Source: Treponema sp. (lineage in GTDB: Bacteria > Spirochaetota > Spirochaetia > Treponematales > Breznakiellaceae). From it: a DNA stretch of 39,101 bases. The stretch covers positions 1-39,101 of the forward strand of contig JAISQJ010000131.1 in the NCBI GenBank assembly GCA_031274285.1, read 5' to 3'. Position numbers and translations under genes: made by a program. This document shows positions 15,580 to 24,816 of the stretch, in pieces. Under the pieces are notes generated by a model. The model worked only from the letters and a program-made list of their open reading frames with translations. It ran no database searches and was not told where the DNA came from. Position 1 is the first letter of the stretch. Each line of letters starts with the position of its first letter.

Positions 15580-17133
15580 ATGAGAAGGTTGAACATGGCC
15601 GTGGTTTTGATGCTCTGTCTGGGCCTGTCCCTGCTGTCCTGTCGCCCAAGGGCGAGAGCCCCGGACACCGGAACCGGAGGGCTTAGTATCTCTGTGGTGG
15701 CCCCTCACTGGGCCCCTTACCCGATTCCCGCGGAAGAGAGCGTTATCTTTAAGGCCCTGGAGGAGACCCAGGGGGTAAAATTCACCTTTGACTGGCGGCA
15801 GACCACCGATTACAACACCCAGATAGCGGTACTGTTGTCGGGGGGCAAACTGCCTGACATCCTCAATCCCCATCAATACGGGGTCATAGCCCTCAAGGAT
15901 GAGGGGGCCATTATTCCCCTGGACGATCTCCTGGAAAAGTACGGCCAGAATATCGTCAAGGCCGTAGGCCCCGACCGGGTCTCCGGCTGGCGGGAGGCGG
16001 ACGGTCATATTTACAAGATCACCTCTATCGTGGATATTCCCGGCTCCCATTCCTGGATGATCCGCAAGGACTGGCTGGATAAACTGAATTTGAAGGAGCC
16101 TACAACCTGGGATGAATGGCTGACCGTGTGGCGGGGCTTCCGGGATAATGACATGAACGGCGACGGGGATAAGAGCAATGAAATCCCCCTGGCCCTGGAT
16201 ATGGACGGCGAACGGGCGGTGGCCGCCCTGCTCTGGGCCTTCGGCATTCAGGCTTCGGTGGATACCCAATTCTGTGTGTACAACAATAACTATATTCCCG
16301 TGTACGACCATCCCCGGTACCCCGACTTCCTCAAGGCCGCAGCGGATCTCTACCGGGAAGGCATCCTGGACCGGGAATTTTCCAGCCGTACCCAGGCCGA
16401 TCTCTTTACCATCATGGACAGCGGGCTTGCCGGTTCAACGTTGACCTGGGCGGAACGGGCCAGTATTTCCACCACCACCAACCGGGAGGCGGGAAACCGC
16501 CAGGCCTTCTGGAAAACCGTGGCCCCGGTAAAGGGACCCTTCGGCGACCAGTTGATTCAGGCCCGGGATTGGCGTAACACCTCGTACTGCATCACCACCG
16601 CCGCGGAAAAGGCGGGCAAGGCGGAACAGATCGTCCGGCTTTTTGACTGGCTTTTCGGCCCCAAGGGGACGGAACTCTACAGCTTTGGGGTTGAGGGCAA
16701 GACCTTTGATTATGTTAACGGCAAGCCGGTACTCAAACCCGAACTGCTGACGGAAAGTTTTGTTTCGTACAGAACCGCAGGCCTCCAGTACGCCCCCTTC
16801 CTGGGAATCTGGACCGAGGATGCGTATCTCCAGTGCTTAACCCGGGGCCAAAGCTACGCCCAGCTTGCCGATCAGGTACAGTCCTTCTACGACGGCCTAT
16901 TTACCGTGAATAAGGGCTACTACTTTAACCAGCCCGTTACCCAGACCACCAATGCCTATACCCGTTACCGGGCGGAACTTATCAGCAACGGGGTGTGTGT
17001 GCTGCGGGATCGCTGTATCGCCGGGCAGATAAGCGCGGACGAGTTTATGCGGCAATACACGGCCCTTAAGGCCCGTGGTTTCCAGCAGATCATCGATGAA
17101 GGCGCGGCCGCTTACAGGCTGATTAGTAATTAA
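15580..17133 (+). CDS. Extracellular solute-binding lipoprotein, transporter 3
   Basis: LplA-like binding protein, 517 aa from the preferred start at 15580, where GGAGG sits six bases upstream. The open frame extends to 15532, but that would place 16 polar residues before the signal. The signal MRRLNMAVVLMLCLGLSLLSC ends in the lipobox LLSC (Cys about 21). SFGVEGKTFDY is the family's FG-x-EG motif. Here the binding protein follows the permeases, whereas in transporters 1 and 2 it precedes them. Placement between namZ and the sugar kinase suggests a MurNAc- or GlcNAc-bearing ligand. Confidence 0.88.
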   Translation: MRRLNMAVVLMLCLGLSLLSCRPRARAPDTGTGGLSISVVAPHWAPYPIPAEESVIFKALEETQGVKFTFDWRQTTDYNTQIAVLLSGGKLPDILNPHQYGVIALKDEGAIIPLDDLLEKYGQNIVKAVGPDRVSGWREADGHIYKITSIVDIPGSHSWMIRKDWLDKLNLKEPTTWDEWLTVWRGFRDNDMNGDGDKSNEIPLALDMDGERAVAALLWAFGIQASVDTQFCVYNNNYIPVYDHPRYPDFLKAAADLYREGILDREFSSRTQADLFTIMDSGLAGSTLTWAERASISTTTNREAGNRQAFWKTVAPVKGPFGDQLIQARDWRNTSYCITTAAEKAGKAEQIVRLFDWLFGPKGTELYSFGVEGKTFDYVNGKPVLKPELLTESFVSYRTAGLQYAPFLGIWTEDAYLQCLTRGQSYAQLADQVQSFYDGLFTVNKGYYFNQPVTQTTNAYTRYRAELISNGVCVLRDRCIAGQISADEFMRQYTALKARGFQQIIDEGAAAYRLISN

Positions 17134-17169
17134 TCAGGCTTTGGCGTCCGGCTTTGGCGGAAGACTGCT

Positions 17170-18111
17170 ATGCATAACCCGGCTCCTACCGGGGCGGAAT
17201 ATTTTTTCGGCATCGACGGCGGGGGAACCCATTCCCGGCTGGCCCTGGTAGACCGGGAGGGAAAGGTTCTTGCCCGCAGTGAAGCGGGCAGTACCAATAT
17301 CTATTCGGTATCAAAGCCGGAGGCCTTTGAGAACCTCGCTTCCCTGCTGGATTCGGGTCTAAGGGCCGCGGGTCTGGGGAAAGGGGATCTGGCGGGGGGC
17401 TGCTTCGGCAGCGCGGGCCTGGGCAGGGAGGCCGAACAGACCCTATTCAGGGGTTTCTTCGATTCCTTCCTGGGGGCCGAAAAGCCGGTCAAACTCTGCG
17501 GCGACGGGGAAATCCTGCTCTGCGGGGGGCTGGACGGCCTTGAGGGCTACTGCCTCATCGCCGGCACCGGCTCAATAGCTCTGGGCAGGGCCGCCGGCGG
17601 CAGGATGGTCCGGGCCGGAGGTTTAGGCTACCTTCTGGGGGACGAGGGCGCCGCGGCCTGGATAGGAAAAACCGCCATCGCCCGCTGCCTCCGGGGCCTG
17701 GAAGGCCGGGACCTCCCCCCTGTCATGCTGGAGGCCATTCTGAAAAAAACCGCCCTCAAGGAGGGCGGGGACCTTATCGCGTATGTGCACCACCATGCGG
17801 ATAAGGCCCAGGTGGCGGCCCTGGCGCCCCTGGTCACCGAGGCGGCCAGGACCGGGGACCCCCTGGCCCTGGACATACTCCAAACCGGCGCTGCCGAGCT
17901 GGCCCTGCTGGTAAAGAGCGTCCTGAATCAATCCCCCTGGATTAAGAACCGGACCCTGGTCCTGGCCGGGGGGGTCATTGAGCATGATGAAATTCTCACG
18001 GGGAAACTACGGGAATCCCTGGCCGCCTTCCCCGGCCTTACGGTCACGAAACCCAGGGGCAGCGCCCTGGAAGGGGCTTGCCTCCTAGCCCGCCTCCGGG
18101 CCCCCCGTTAG
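17170..18111 (+). CDS. murK: BadF/BadG-family amino-sugar kinase (GlcNAc/MurNAc kinase, MurK- or NagK-like)
   Basis: Kinase of the ASKHA fold, 313 aa. Phosphate 1 motif FFGIDGGGTHSRLALVD (12-28), GDGE at 111-114, phosphate 2 motif IAGTGSIALG (130-139), GLGYLLGDEGA (151-161) and an adenosine motif LVLAGGVI near residue 270. This family includes eukaryotic GlcNAc kinase and Clostridium acetobutylicum MurK, which phosphorylates both MurNAc and GlcNAc at O6. In this operon, and with MurQ encoded divergently, it would supply MurNAc-6P to MurQ and to the regulator and GlcNAc-6P to general metabolism. That replaces the phosphotransferase MurP, which is absent from the window. The symbol rests on context; a plain GlcNAc kinase is the alternative. 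Confidence 0.8.
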   Translation: MHNPAPTGAEYFFGIDGGGTHSRLALVDREGKVLARSEAGSTNIYSVSKPEAFENLASLLDSGLRAAGLGKGDLAGGCFGSAGLGREAEQTLFRGFFDSFLGAEKPVKLCGDGEILLCGGLDGLEGYCLIAGTGSIALGRAAGGRMVRAGGLGYLLGDEGAAAWIGKTAIARCLRGLEGRDLPPVMLEAILKKTALKEGGDLIAYVHHHADKAQVAALAPLVTEAARTGDPLALDILQTGAAELALLVKSVLNQSPWIKNRTLVLAGGVIEHDEILTGKLRESLAAFPGLTVTKPRGSALEGACLLARLRAPR

Positions 18112-18126
18112 GAGCGGCGCAGGTCC

Positions 18127-19155
18127 TTAATACGCCACCTCCACGGGCTGGCGCTGTTTGGCGGATTCCATGATCGCCAGGATCACCAGGCTGGTATGGG
18201 CCGCATCCTCCAGGGAAACCCGGAATTCCTCGCCGCTTAACAGGCAGTCCACAAAGGAACGGATGCTTTCAAAGGCAAACCCCCTGGGGTAACCAAAAAC
18301 CGAATGCTGCACCAGCACATCGGGGACCGTCACTTTTTCATCGGTGTATTTTTGAATAAGGTTGTGGCTGCTCAGATCCAGGCTGATCATGCCCTTGTCC
18401 CCCAGGATGTTAAATTTAATATCGTTCACACAGGGATTCGCATTGGGGGTGATCCAGCCGTTTTCCATCTGGGCGATGCCGCCGTTTTTGAATTCCAGGG
18501 TGGTAAGGTAGGTATCCACCGTGTCCAGCCCCAGGCCCTTGAGGAGCCCCTCCCGGCTTACCGCGTAGACCCGCTTCACTTCGTCGTTAAAAAACCAGCG
18601 CAGGGTATCAACGCTGTGGCTCCCTAAAAACCAGAGGATCGACGACCGCGCCGCCCAGGGGAGCATATCCGTGGCCACCCACTTAATATCGTTTAGCCGC
18701 ATGTAAGCCGTATACAGGACGCCCAGTTCACCCCGCTCCACGCTTTGGCGGGCCGCGTTAAAAGGGGGACTCCAGCGGTTGTGCAGGTCCACCATGACCC
18801 GAACCTTGTTTTTTTCAAAGGCCTCCCGCATGGCAAAGACCTCTTCCCTGGTGGTGGCCAGGGGCTTTTCCACCAGTATATGTTTCCCGTGCTCCGCCGC
18901 GCTGATGGCCGGCCCCGCATGGGCAAAATCGGGGGTCACAATGGCCGCCGCATCGCAGCCTGAATTTTTAAACATCTCGTCGTAATTATCGTAGTACTTC
19001 GGGATTCCCATCTTCGCGGCCAGGGCCCGGGCCCTTTCTATCCGCTCGTCGCAGACCGCTACCGCCTCGCAAAAGGGGTGGGCCTGGTAAATCCTGGCGT
19101 GGTTCTCCCCCCAGATCCCGGCGCCCACAATAGCCATCTTAAGTTTTGTGTTCAT
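18127..19155 (-). CDS. Gfo/Idh/MocA-family NAD(P)-dependent oxidoreductase
   Basis: Sugar or polyol dehydrogenase-like protein of 342 aa. It has an N-terminal Rossmann fold with IVGAGIWGENHARIY (about 9-23) and the EKP catalytic-lysine motif in HILVEKPLATT (about 91-101), followed by the C-terminal Gfo/Idh sheet domain. DLHNRW and the region around SHSVDTLRW carry the usual His/Asp active-site positions. It is a single gene, converging with the kinase 15 bp away and divergent from the AraC regulator. No clear ribosome binding site precedes the ATG at 19155; a second ATG at 19137 (MAIVGAG) is possible. The substrate is unknown. Confidence 0.85.
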   Translation of the reverse strand: MNTKLKMAIVGAGIWGENHARIYQAHPFCEAVAVCDERIERARALAAKMGIPKYYDNYDEMFKNSGCDAAAIVTPDFAHAGPAISAAEHGKHILVEKPLATTREEVFAMREAFEKNKVRVMVDLHNRWSPPFNAARQSVERGELGVLYTAYMRLNDIKWVATDMLPWAARSSILWFLGSHSVDTLRWFFNDEVKRVYAVSREGLLKGLGLDTVDTYLTTLEFKNGGIAQMENGWITPNANPCVNDIKFNILGDKGMISLDLSSHNLIQKYTDEKVTVPDVLVQHSVFGYPRGFAFESIRSFVDCLLSGEEFRVSLEDAAHTSLVILAIMESAKQRQPVEVAY

Positions 19156-19283
19156 GGAAGAATTGTAGGGGGCCCGGGGGCTTTTGTCTATTACCCGCCG
19201 ATCTTTTCGCTTATGCTTTCTCCGTATTGTTTATATCGCCGCTATATCATACTCGAATCATGAAAAATATCTGTGCCGGGTAC

Positions 19284-19312
19284 TTGACAAAAAAGAAAAA
19301 ATGTAATACTAT
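19284..19312 (+). promoter_or_regulatory. Promoter of the AraC-type regulator
   Basis: -35 TTGACA (19284-19289), 17-bp spacer, -10 TACTAT (19307-19312), which overlaps a perfect TATAAT at 19310-19315. A leader of about 90 bases precedes the ATG. Confidence 0.65.
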
Positions 19313-19407
19313 AATATCGCTTGTGAATTTTTTGTACATGATATGCAAAAGATTCCTATCAGAAGACCTGTTTTCGGAGTTTACGAACTCTCAGGAGGAG
19401 GTTTGGC

Positions 19408-20298
19408 ATGATACCTCCAGGTGACTATACACATATTCCCTACGAAACCAATATTAAGGTCGTACTTTACGACAATAAGGAGAATGAGAATTATCCCTTG
19501 CATTGGCACAGCGCCATAGAGATAATCATGCCCATAAGGAACAACTACGAAGTTTATTTCTTGAAGGGATCGTATACCTTGAGGGAGAACGATATTCTCA
19601 TTGTACCTCCCTGTAAACTTCACAGTTTAGCGGTCCCGCCGGGGGCGGAACAGGGAGAACGCATTATCCTGATGTTCGAACCTACCTTATTTTGTTCCTT
19701 GGAAGGATTTTCCGGAACAATTCTGGCCCTGCATGAGCTGAATATGATAACCCCGGAAGGACAACCGGATTTTTACAAAACCGCCCATTCCTTGATACAG
19801 GCCACCTATGAGGAATTCTTACAGCAAGACGCATTCAGGAACCTGGCCATTTACGCGAAGATCATCGAATTGTATATTGCCATATCCCGCAGTAATACCA
19901 ACAAAAGGAATTTTCCTGAGGATAGCAGTACCCAGGACACGAATCAGGAATACACGGCAAGGCTGAATACAGTCTTTGAATATATTGAAAACCACCTGTC
20001 TGAAAAATTATCCCTTGAGGCGATAGCAGAGATCGCAAACCTTTCAAAATTCCATTTTGCCCGGATTTTCAAGAAATATACCAACCAATCATTTTACCAT
20101 TATCTAAACCAGCGCCGAATCAAAAGAACGGAAACCCTTCTGTTGAATCCCAGCCTTTCCATCAACGAAGTTGTCCAGAAAGCCGGTTTTGAAAGTACTT
20201 CGACGTTCTACCGGGTATTTAAAGAGGTGGAAACCTGTACCCCTGCGGAATTCAAAAAAATGCATCTGTCCTTAGGGGAAGTAACCTACTCCCATTAG
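19408..20298 (+). CDS. AraC-family transcriptional regulator with cupin-type sensor domain
   Basis: Regulator of 296 aa. The N-terminal half is a cupin-like sugar-sensing domain (LHWHSAIEI, about 31-39; DILIVPPCKLHSL, about 62-74). The C-terminal ~100 residues have the two AraC helix-turn-helices, with LSLEAIAEIANLSKFHFARI and then SINEVVQKAGFESTSTFYRV and TPAEFKK. GGAGGAGG precedes the ATG. It converges with the last permease gene of the large sugar operon 21 bp away, so it is the obvious candidate regulator of that operon, whose promoter lies 13.5 kb away at 33754-33782. Base composition is lower in GC than in the genes to its left. Confidence 0.88.
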   Translation: MIPPGDYTHIPYETNIKVVLYDNKENENYPLHWHSAIEIIMPIRNNYEVYFLKGSYTLRENDILIVPPCKLHSLAVPPGAEQGERIILMFEPTLFCSLEGFSGTILALHELNMITPEGQPDFYKTAHSLIQATYEEFLQQDAFRNLAIYAKIIELYIAISRSNTNKRNFPEDSSTQDTNQEYTARLNTVFEYIENHLSEKLSLEAIAEIANLSKFHFARIFKKYTNQSFYHYLNQRRIKRTETLLLNPSLSINEVVQKAGFESTSTFYRVFKEVETCTPAEFKKMHLSLGEVTYSH

Positions 20299-20319
20299 AT
20301 ATTTAGGACAAATGACCCG

Positions 20320-21282
20320 CTATCCCTTTATGGCGCCCACCATAATACCTTTCACAAAGTGCTTTTGAATAAATGGGTACATACACCAGATTGGAAGGCT
20401 TGCTACGATGATAAGGGAGTATTTCAGCAGATCCGCCAATCCCTGCCTGGCCGCCATAAGTTCCGCATCGTAGGTCATATTGGAGGTCATCTGGTTTATA
20501 ACTAGAATTTCCCGCAGATAGAGCTGTAATGGAAAGATCGCCCGATTAGAAAGGTAGATAAAAGCACTAAAGTAAGCGTTCCAATGCCCTACCGCATAGA
20601 ATAAAACCATCACCGCCGTAATAGGTTTGGAAAGGGGGAGAACTATCTTCCAAAGAAACCTGAAATTATCGCAACCGTCCAGGAAGGATACTTCCAAAAG
20701 CTCGTCGGAAATATTTGTCTGATAATAAGTACGGGCGATAATAACGTTCCATACTCCGATGGCGCCGGGTAACAGCATGGCCCAGCGGGTATTTAACATT
20801 CCCAGTTCCTTGATAACCAGATAAGTGGGCAGCATGCCGCCGGAAAATATCATGGTAAAAGTGATAATAAACATAAAAATATTACGCCCCACAAAATCTT
20901 TACGGGAAAGAGGATAAGCGCACAGGATTGTAAGCGTCAGGTTAATCAAGGTTCCTACCAGGGTGTAAAAGATCGTATTTGAATATCCCACCCATACTTT
21001 TTGCTCCCGGAGTACCGCTTTATAACCCTCCAGGGAAAAATCAACCGGCCAAAGGACAACCTTATTGGACATCACTGCGCTAGGGGAACTAAAAGAGGCG
21101 CTAAACACATAGATAATGGGATACGCCACAAGGATAAAGGCCACAAGCAAAATAAAATCATTAATAAAATAAAAAAACCGCTCCCCTTGGGAATTAAGCA
21201 GTTTCTGCCGTTTTAGATTTTTCTTCAACGCTGCCCTTTCTGACCTGGCAGTCTTTTTTACCATCGTTATTTCTGATGACAT
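20320..21282 (-). CDS. Carbohydrate ABC transporter permease, LplC type (transporter 4)
   Basis: Permease of 320 aa with a long charged N-terminus of about 45 residues before the first membrane helix, and the ending KGIMVGAIKG. The ATPase-docking loop reads LEVSFLDGCDNFRFLWKIVLP, so the usual EAA is EVS while the D-G is kept. The ATG at 21282 has AAGGGG upstream; a GTG at 21303 would overlap the previous gene. Last gene of the 12-gene operon. Its binding protein is encoded at the other end, about 10.6 kb upstream. Confidence 0.88.
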   Translation of the reverse strand: MSSEITMVKKTARSERAALKKNLKRQKLLNSQGERFFYFINDFILLVAFILVAYPIIYVFSASFSSPSAVMSNKVVLWPVDFSLEGYKAVLREQKVWVGYSNTIFYTLVGTLINLTLTILCAYPLSRKDFVGRNIFMFIITFTMIFSGGMLPTYLVIKELGMLNTRWAMLLPGAIGVWNVIIARTYYQTNISDELLEVSFLDGCDNFRFLWKIVLPLSKPITAVMVLFYAVGHWNAYFSAFIYLSNRAIFPLQLYLREILVINQMTSNMTYDAELMAARQGLADLLKYSLIIVASLPIWCMYPFIQKHFVKGIMVGAIKG

Positions 21283-21296
21283 CTGTTTCCCCTTTT

Positions 21297-22220
21297 TTAC
21301 CACAGACTAGTTTCGCTGAATTTTTGCGCAATCTTGTTTACGCAGACAATCAGTATCAAATTGATAACTGAATTAAACAGATCTATCGCCGCCCCATAGG
21401 AAAATTCAGGGGGCATACTTCTGAGACCTACCGTATATACATAGGTAGAAATAACCTGTGAAACGCTCAGGTTCAGGCTATTCTGCATAAGAAAAATCTT
21501 CTCAAAGCCGACACTCATGATCTGGCCGCAGTTCATGATCAAAAGGACAATGATGGTGGGCAAAATTCCCGGAATGTCAATATGAATAATCCGCGAAAGC
21601 CTGCTGGCGCCATCCATGCGGGCGGCTTCATGCAGCTCAGGAGATATACTGGAAAGGGCCGCCAGATAGATGATACTGTTCCACCCAAAGTACTGCCATA
21701 TCCCCGACCAGACATACACGGAACCGAAAAGATTAGGATTCGCCATGAAGTCGGTCCTGGTTCCTCCAAGAAAATCAATAATATTATTGATGATGCCGAT
21801 CCGGGGATTCATGAGCTGCATCATAATACCCACCATAACTACGGTGGATATAAAGTAGGGCATATAAGTAACATACTGGACAGGCTTTTTCATCCAGGTT
21901 CGATTGGTGGTATTAAGAGCCAGGGCAAAGATGATAGGGATGGGGAATGATGCGACAAGTTGATAGAGGGTTATAGAAAGGGTGTTCCTGATAAGTTCCC
22001 AAAAATAATAATGCCTGAAGAATTTGAGAAAATTGTCGAACCCTATCCACCTGGCGCTTAAAATGGTATCCCCCGGAAGAAAATCCTTAAAGGCAATCTG
22101 AACGCCAAACATGGGCCAATAACGAAAAATAATAAACCACGCAAAGGGAAAAAGAAACAGCAAATAAAGCTGCCAATTCCTCTTTATAGCCATCCATTTA
22201 TTCTTTTTTGAGATCATCAT
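21297..22220 (-). CDS. Carbohydrate ABC transporter permease, LplB type (transporter 4)
   Basis: Permease of 307 aa with its first helix around 15-35, the motif RYWPMFGVQIAFKDF and an intact EAA loop (HEAARMDGASRLSRIIHIDIP). AAGGGGG precedes the tandem ATGATG start. It lies 10 bp after the SMP-30 gene. No ATPase gene is nearby. Confidence 0.9.
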   Translation of the reverse strand: MMISKKNKWMAIKRNWQLYLLFLFPFAWFIIFRYWPMFGVQIAFKDFLPGDTILSARWIGFDNFLKFFRHYYFWELIRNTLSITLYQLVASFPIPIIFALALNTTNRTWMKKPVQYVTYMPYFISTVVMVGIMMQLMNPRIGIINNIIDFLGGTRTDFMANPNLFGSVYVWSGIWQYFGWNSIIYLAALSSISPELHEAARMDGASRLSRIIHIDIPGILPTIIVLLIMNCGQIMSVGFEKIFLMQNSLNLSVSQVISTYVYTVGLRSMPPEFSYGAAIDLFNSVINLILIVCVNKIAQKFSETSLW

Positions 22221-22230
22221 ACCGGCCCCC

Positions 22231-23253
22231 TTATTTCCAATGTACCATGGGTAATCCCGCTACCGGCGATGCAAAGTAGGGAATATTTTTTGCCCGCAGG
22301 GATCCGATATATACGGTTTTCAGATCTCTTCCACCGAAGGTTATGCTCGCCATCCACGGCGCTATACCCCGGCCCGTCTGAAAAAGGATTTCATTGGTTA
22401 CCCTTTTTTCCCAAAAAGCTTCGTCCAGGGCTTTTACCTTTTCATGATCCCCTTCATCTATGAGTATCTTGAATTCCCCGTCCGGCGTAATGACAAAAAC
22501 TTTATCGGAATATACCATGGTTCCCCAAAGATTACCGTAACTATCAAAGGCGATACCGTCAGGATATGCACCATCCCCCATCCGGGAAGGCCCGAATATC
22601 TCTCTGTTATGAAGTTCCCCCTCCGCGTCTACCCGGTAACGCAGAACCCTGCCGCCGGTGGTCTCTACCACATAGAGGTACTCTTCCTTGGCGTCAAACC
22701 TGACTTCGTTGGTAAAACAAAGCCCCTCGGCTACGATGTGGATACCCCGCTCGTCGTAACGGGCTATATAACCGTCATCCAGATCCGGACGCAAGGCATC
22801 AAGCCAATTCTTCTTCATGGTAGTAATGGTAATCCAAAGCCGGTCCTTTGAATCCCGTAACACAAAATTAACCTTGCCGATCTCCCTGCCATCAATGGTA
22901 TCAAAGAGTACTTCCGTTTCTCCGGTCCGCTTCATGCGCTCAAGACAGTCGGTTCCGAAATTCGATATTAGAATATCGCCATTGGACGCAAAGGCTAAAC
23001 CGTTAGGCAGGGTACCTTCAAAGAAACGATTCACACTACCCGATTCATGGTTGATCCTTTCCGCGTACTTTTGGGTAATAATCTGCTGACTACCATCGCT
23101 TTTTATCCAGCAAACTCCCCCCCGGGCGTCCGCAGCCCAGAGGCTGCCGTCCGGTTCGGCCAGGATACATTCCGGCCGCTGAAGATCCTGTCCGATAAAG
23201 CGGGCTTCTTCCCTGTTTAGAGTAAAATTCTTTATTGGATTATCCGCTTTCAT
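22231..23253 (-). CDS. SMP-30/gluconolactonase-family lactonase
   Basis: Six-bladed beta-propeller protein of 340 aa. RPECILAEPDGSLWAADARG near the N-terminus includes the first metal-site Glu. LPNGLAFASNGDILISNFG and YPDGIAFDSYGNLWGTMV carry the repeated N/D-G-[IL]-A-x-D/N blades typical of Ca/Zn-dependent sugar lactonases. It probably hydrolyses an aldono- or uronolactone made by one of the two dehydrogenase-like SDR proteins of the operon. There is no signal peptide, so it is cytoplasmic. Good AGGGGG site before the ATG. Confidence 0.82.
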   Translation of the reverse strand: MKADNPIKNFTLNREEARFIGQDLQRPECILAEPDGSLWAADARGGVCWIKSDGSQQIITQKYAERINHESGSVNRFFEGTLPNGLAFASNGDILISNFGTDCLERMKRTGETEVLFDTIDGREIGKVNFVLRDSKDRLWITITTMKKNWLDALRPDLDDGYIARYDERGIHIVAEGLCFTNEVRFDAKEEYLYVVETTGGRVLRYRVDAEGELHNREIFGPSRMGDGAYPDGIAFDSYGNLWGTMVYSDKVFVITPDGEFKILIDEGDHEKVKALDEAFWEKRVTNEILFQTGRGIAPWMASITFGGRDLKTVYIGSLRAKNIPYFASPVAGLPMVHWK

Positions 23254-23294
23254 GCCGCCCCCTAAGATTTATCCGTAATAGAAATAGACAAACG

Positions 23295-24806
23295 CTAAAT
23301 TGTACCGTCCCAGGTAGACACCCTATTGCTCTTCTTCTCGGCTTCGGTGAACCAATGGCTCGTAACGGCCTTGGATTCGGTATAGAATCGGTATCCATCC
23401 TTGCCCAGACAATGCAAATCGCCGAAGAAGCTTAGCTTATGCCCGGCAAAGGGAAACATCCCCACCGGAACCGGGATGCCCACATTGATCCCCACCATGC
23501 CCCCATGGGTCTTTCGGGCAAATTCCCGGGCATAGTAACCATTCTGGGTGAAGATAACCGAACCGTTGGCATAAGGGTTGGCGTTTATCAACGCCAACCC
23601 TTCTTCAAAACCATCTACCCGCTTTACGCAGAGAACCGGGCCGAATATTTCCCGGTCTCCAACGGTCATGCCTGGTTTGACACCATCCAAAATAGTGGGC
23701 CCCAAATAAAAGCCCTTCTCATACCCACTCACGGTAACGGAACGGCCGTCCATCGCCAGCCGGGCGCCTTCGGCAAGTCCCTTTTCAATCCAGGCCAGGA
23801 CACCGTCCTTATGGGCCTGAGTTACTACCGGCCCCAGTTTGGTATCCTTCTCATAGGCAGGCCCCACCTTGAGAACCTTTGCCTGTTTAACAAGCTCTTC
23901 TACCAAGGCATCGGCTATACTCTCCTGAACGACAATTACCGGCAGCGCCATGCAGCGTTCACCTGCACAGCCAAAGGCCGAGTTAATAATTCCTGCGGCG
24001 GTACGGACCAGGGGCGCATCCTCCAGTACCAGGGCATGGTTCTTTGCCTCGCAGAGGGCCTGTACCCGTTTGCCATTTGCAGCAGCAGCCTTATACACAT
24101 GCTGACCGATCTCCGTGGACCCCACAAAGGTTATACCCCGCACATCGGGATGGGAGAGAAAAAGCTCTGCCTCTGTCCTGGAACAGGTCAACACGTTAAC
24201 CACGCCGTCCGGCAGGCCCGCCTCTTTGTAGATCTCCGCAATCCGTAAGGCCGACTGAGGGGTCATGGTAGCCGCCTTGATAACAAAGGTATTTCCTGTG
24301 GCAATGCAGATAGGAGCCATCCAGCCAAAGGGAATCATCGCCGGAAAGTTAAAGGGAACGATACCGGCAAAAACCCCCAGGGGTTCCCGGTACAGCACCG
24401 TATCATACCCGGAGGAAGTATCCATAAGGCTCTCTCCCATCATCAGCGAAGGGGCGGCAATAGCCTGTTCGGTACCTTCCTTGGCCTTGAGTACATCCCC
24501 TTCCGCCTCAGTCCAGGTTTTTCCGTTTTCCTTTGCCACCAGGAGGGTAAGTTCATCTAGATTTTTTTCAAGAAGATCCCGTACCCGGTACAGGATATGA
24601 ACCCGCTTTAAGACCGGCGTGGCAGACCAGGCGGGATACGCGGCTTTTGCGGCGGCAATCGCGCTTTCCACTTCTTCCCTGGTACAACAGGGCGCCCTGG
24701 CTATCACTTCTCCGGTACTGGGGTTATAACAATCGGTATACTTCTGCGTCTTGGACTCAAGAAATTGTCCGTTTACAAAATATGAAAGTTTTTTCACCTC
24801 TCCCAT
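23295..24806 (-). CDS. mmsA: Methylmalonate-semialdehyde dehydrogenase-type aldehyde dehydrogenase (MmsA/IolA-like)
   Basis: CoA-acylating aldehyde dehydrogenase group member, 503 aa. Catalytic Cys is about residue 285 in GCAGERCMALP. FNFPAMIPFGWMAPICIATG and the C-terminal block FFGDLHCLGKDGYRFYTESK are hallmarks of methylmalonate-semialdehyde dehydrogenases, which turn malonic or methylmalonic semialdehyde into acetyl- or propionyl-CoA plus CO2. The segment usually reading ALGGAKNH is ALCEAKNH here. I chose the ATG at 24806 (AGGGGTG upstream); the open frame runs on to 24872 inside the previous gene. In this operon it probably finishes the pathway by turning a short semialdehyde into an acyl-CoA. 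Confidence 0.85.
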   Translation of the reverse strand: MGEVKKLSYFVNGQFLESKTQKYTDCYNPSTGEVIARAPCCTREEVESAIAAAKAAYPAWSATPVLKRVHILYRVRDLLEKNLDELTLLVAKENGKTWTEAEGDVLKAKEGTEQAIAAPSLMMGESLMDTSSGYDTVLYREPLGVFAGIVPFNFPAMIPFGWMAPICIATGNTFVIKAATMTPQSALRIAEIYKEAGLPDGVVNVLTCSRTEAELFLSHPDVRGITFVGSTEIGQHVYKAAAANGKRVQALCEAKNHALVLEDAPLVRTAAGIINSAFGCAGERCMALPVIVVQESIADALVEELVKQAKVLKVGPAYEKDTKLGPVVTQAHKDGVLAWIEKGLAEGARLAMDGRSVTVSGYEKGFYLGPTILDGVKPGMTVGDREIFGPVLCVKRVDGFEEGLALINANPYANGSVIFTQNGYYAREFARKTHGGMVGINVGIPVPVGMFPFAGHKLSFFGDLHCLGKDGYRFYTESKAVTSHWFTEAEKKSNRVSTWDGTI

Positions 24807-24816
24807 AATAGCACCC

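Noticed and set aside
20299-20319. Terminator between the converging AraC gene and the last permease
   Set aside because: The 21-bp gap has no stem-loop or T-run of note.
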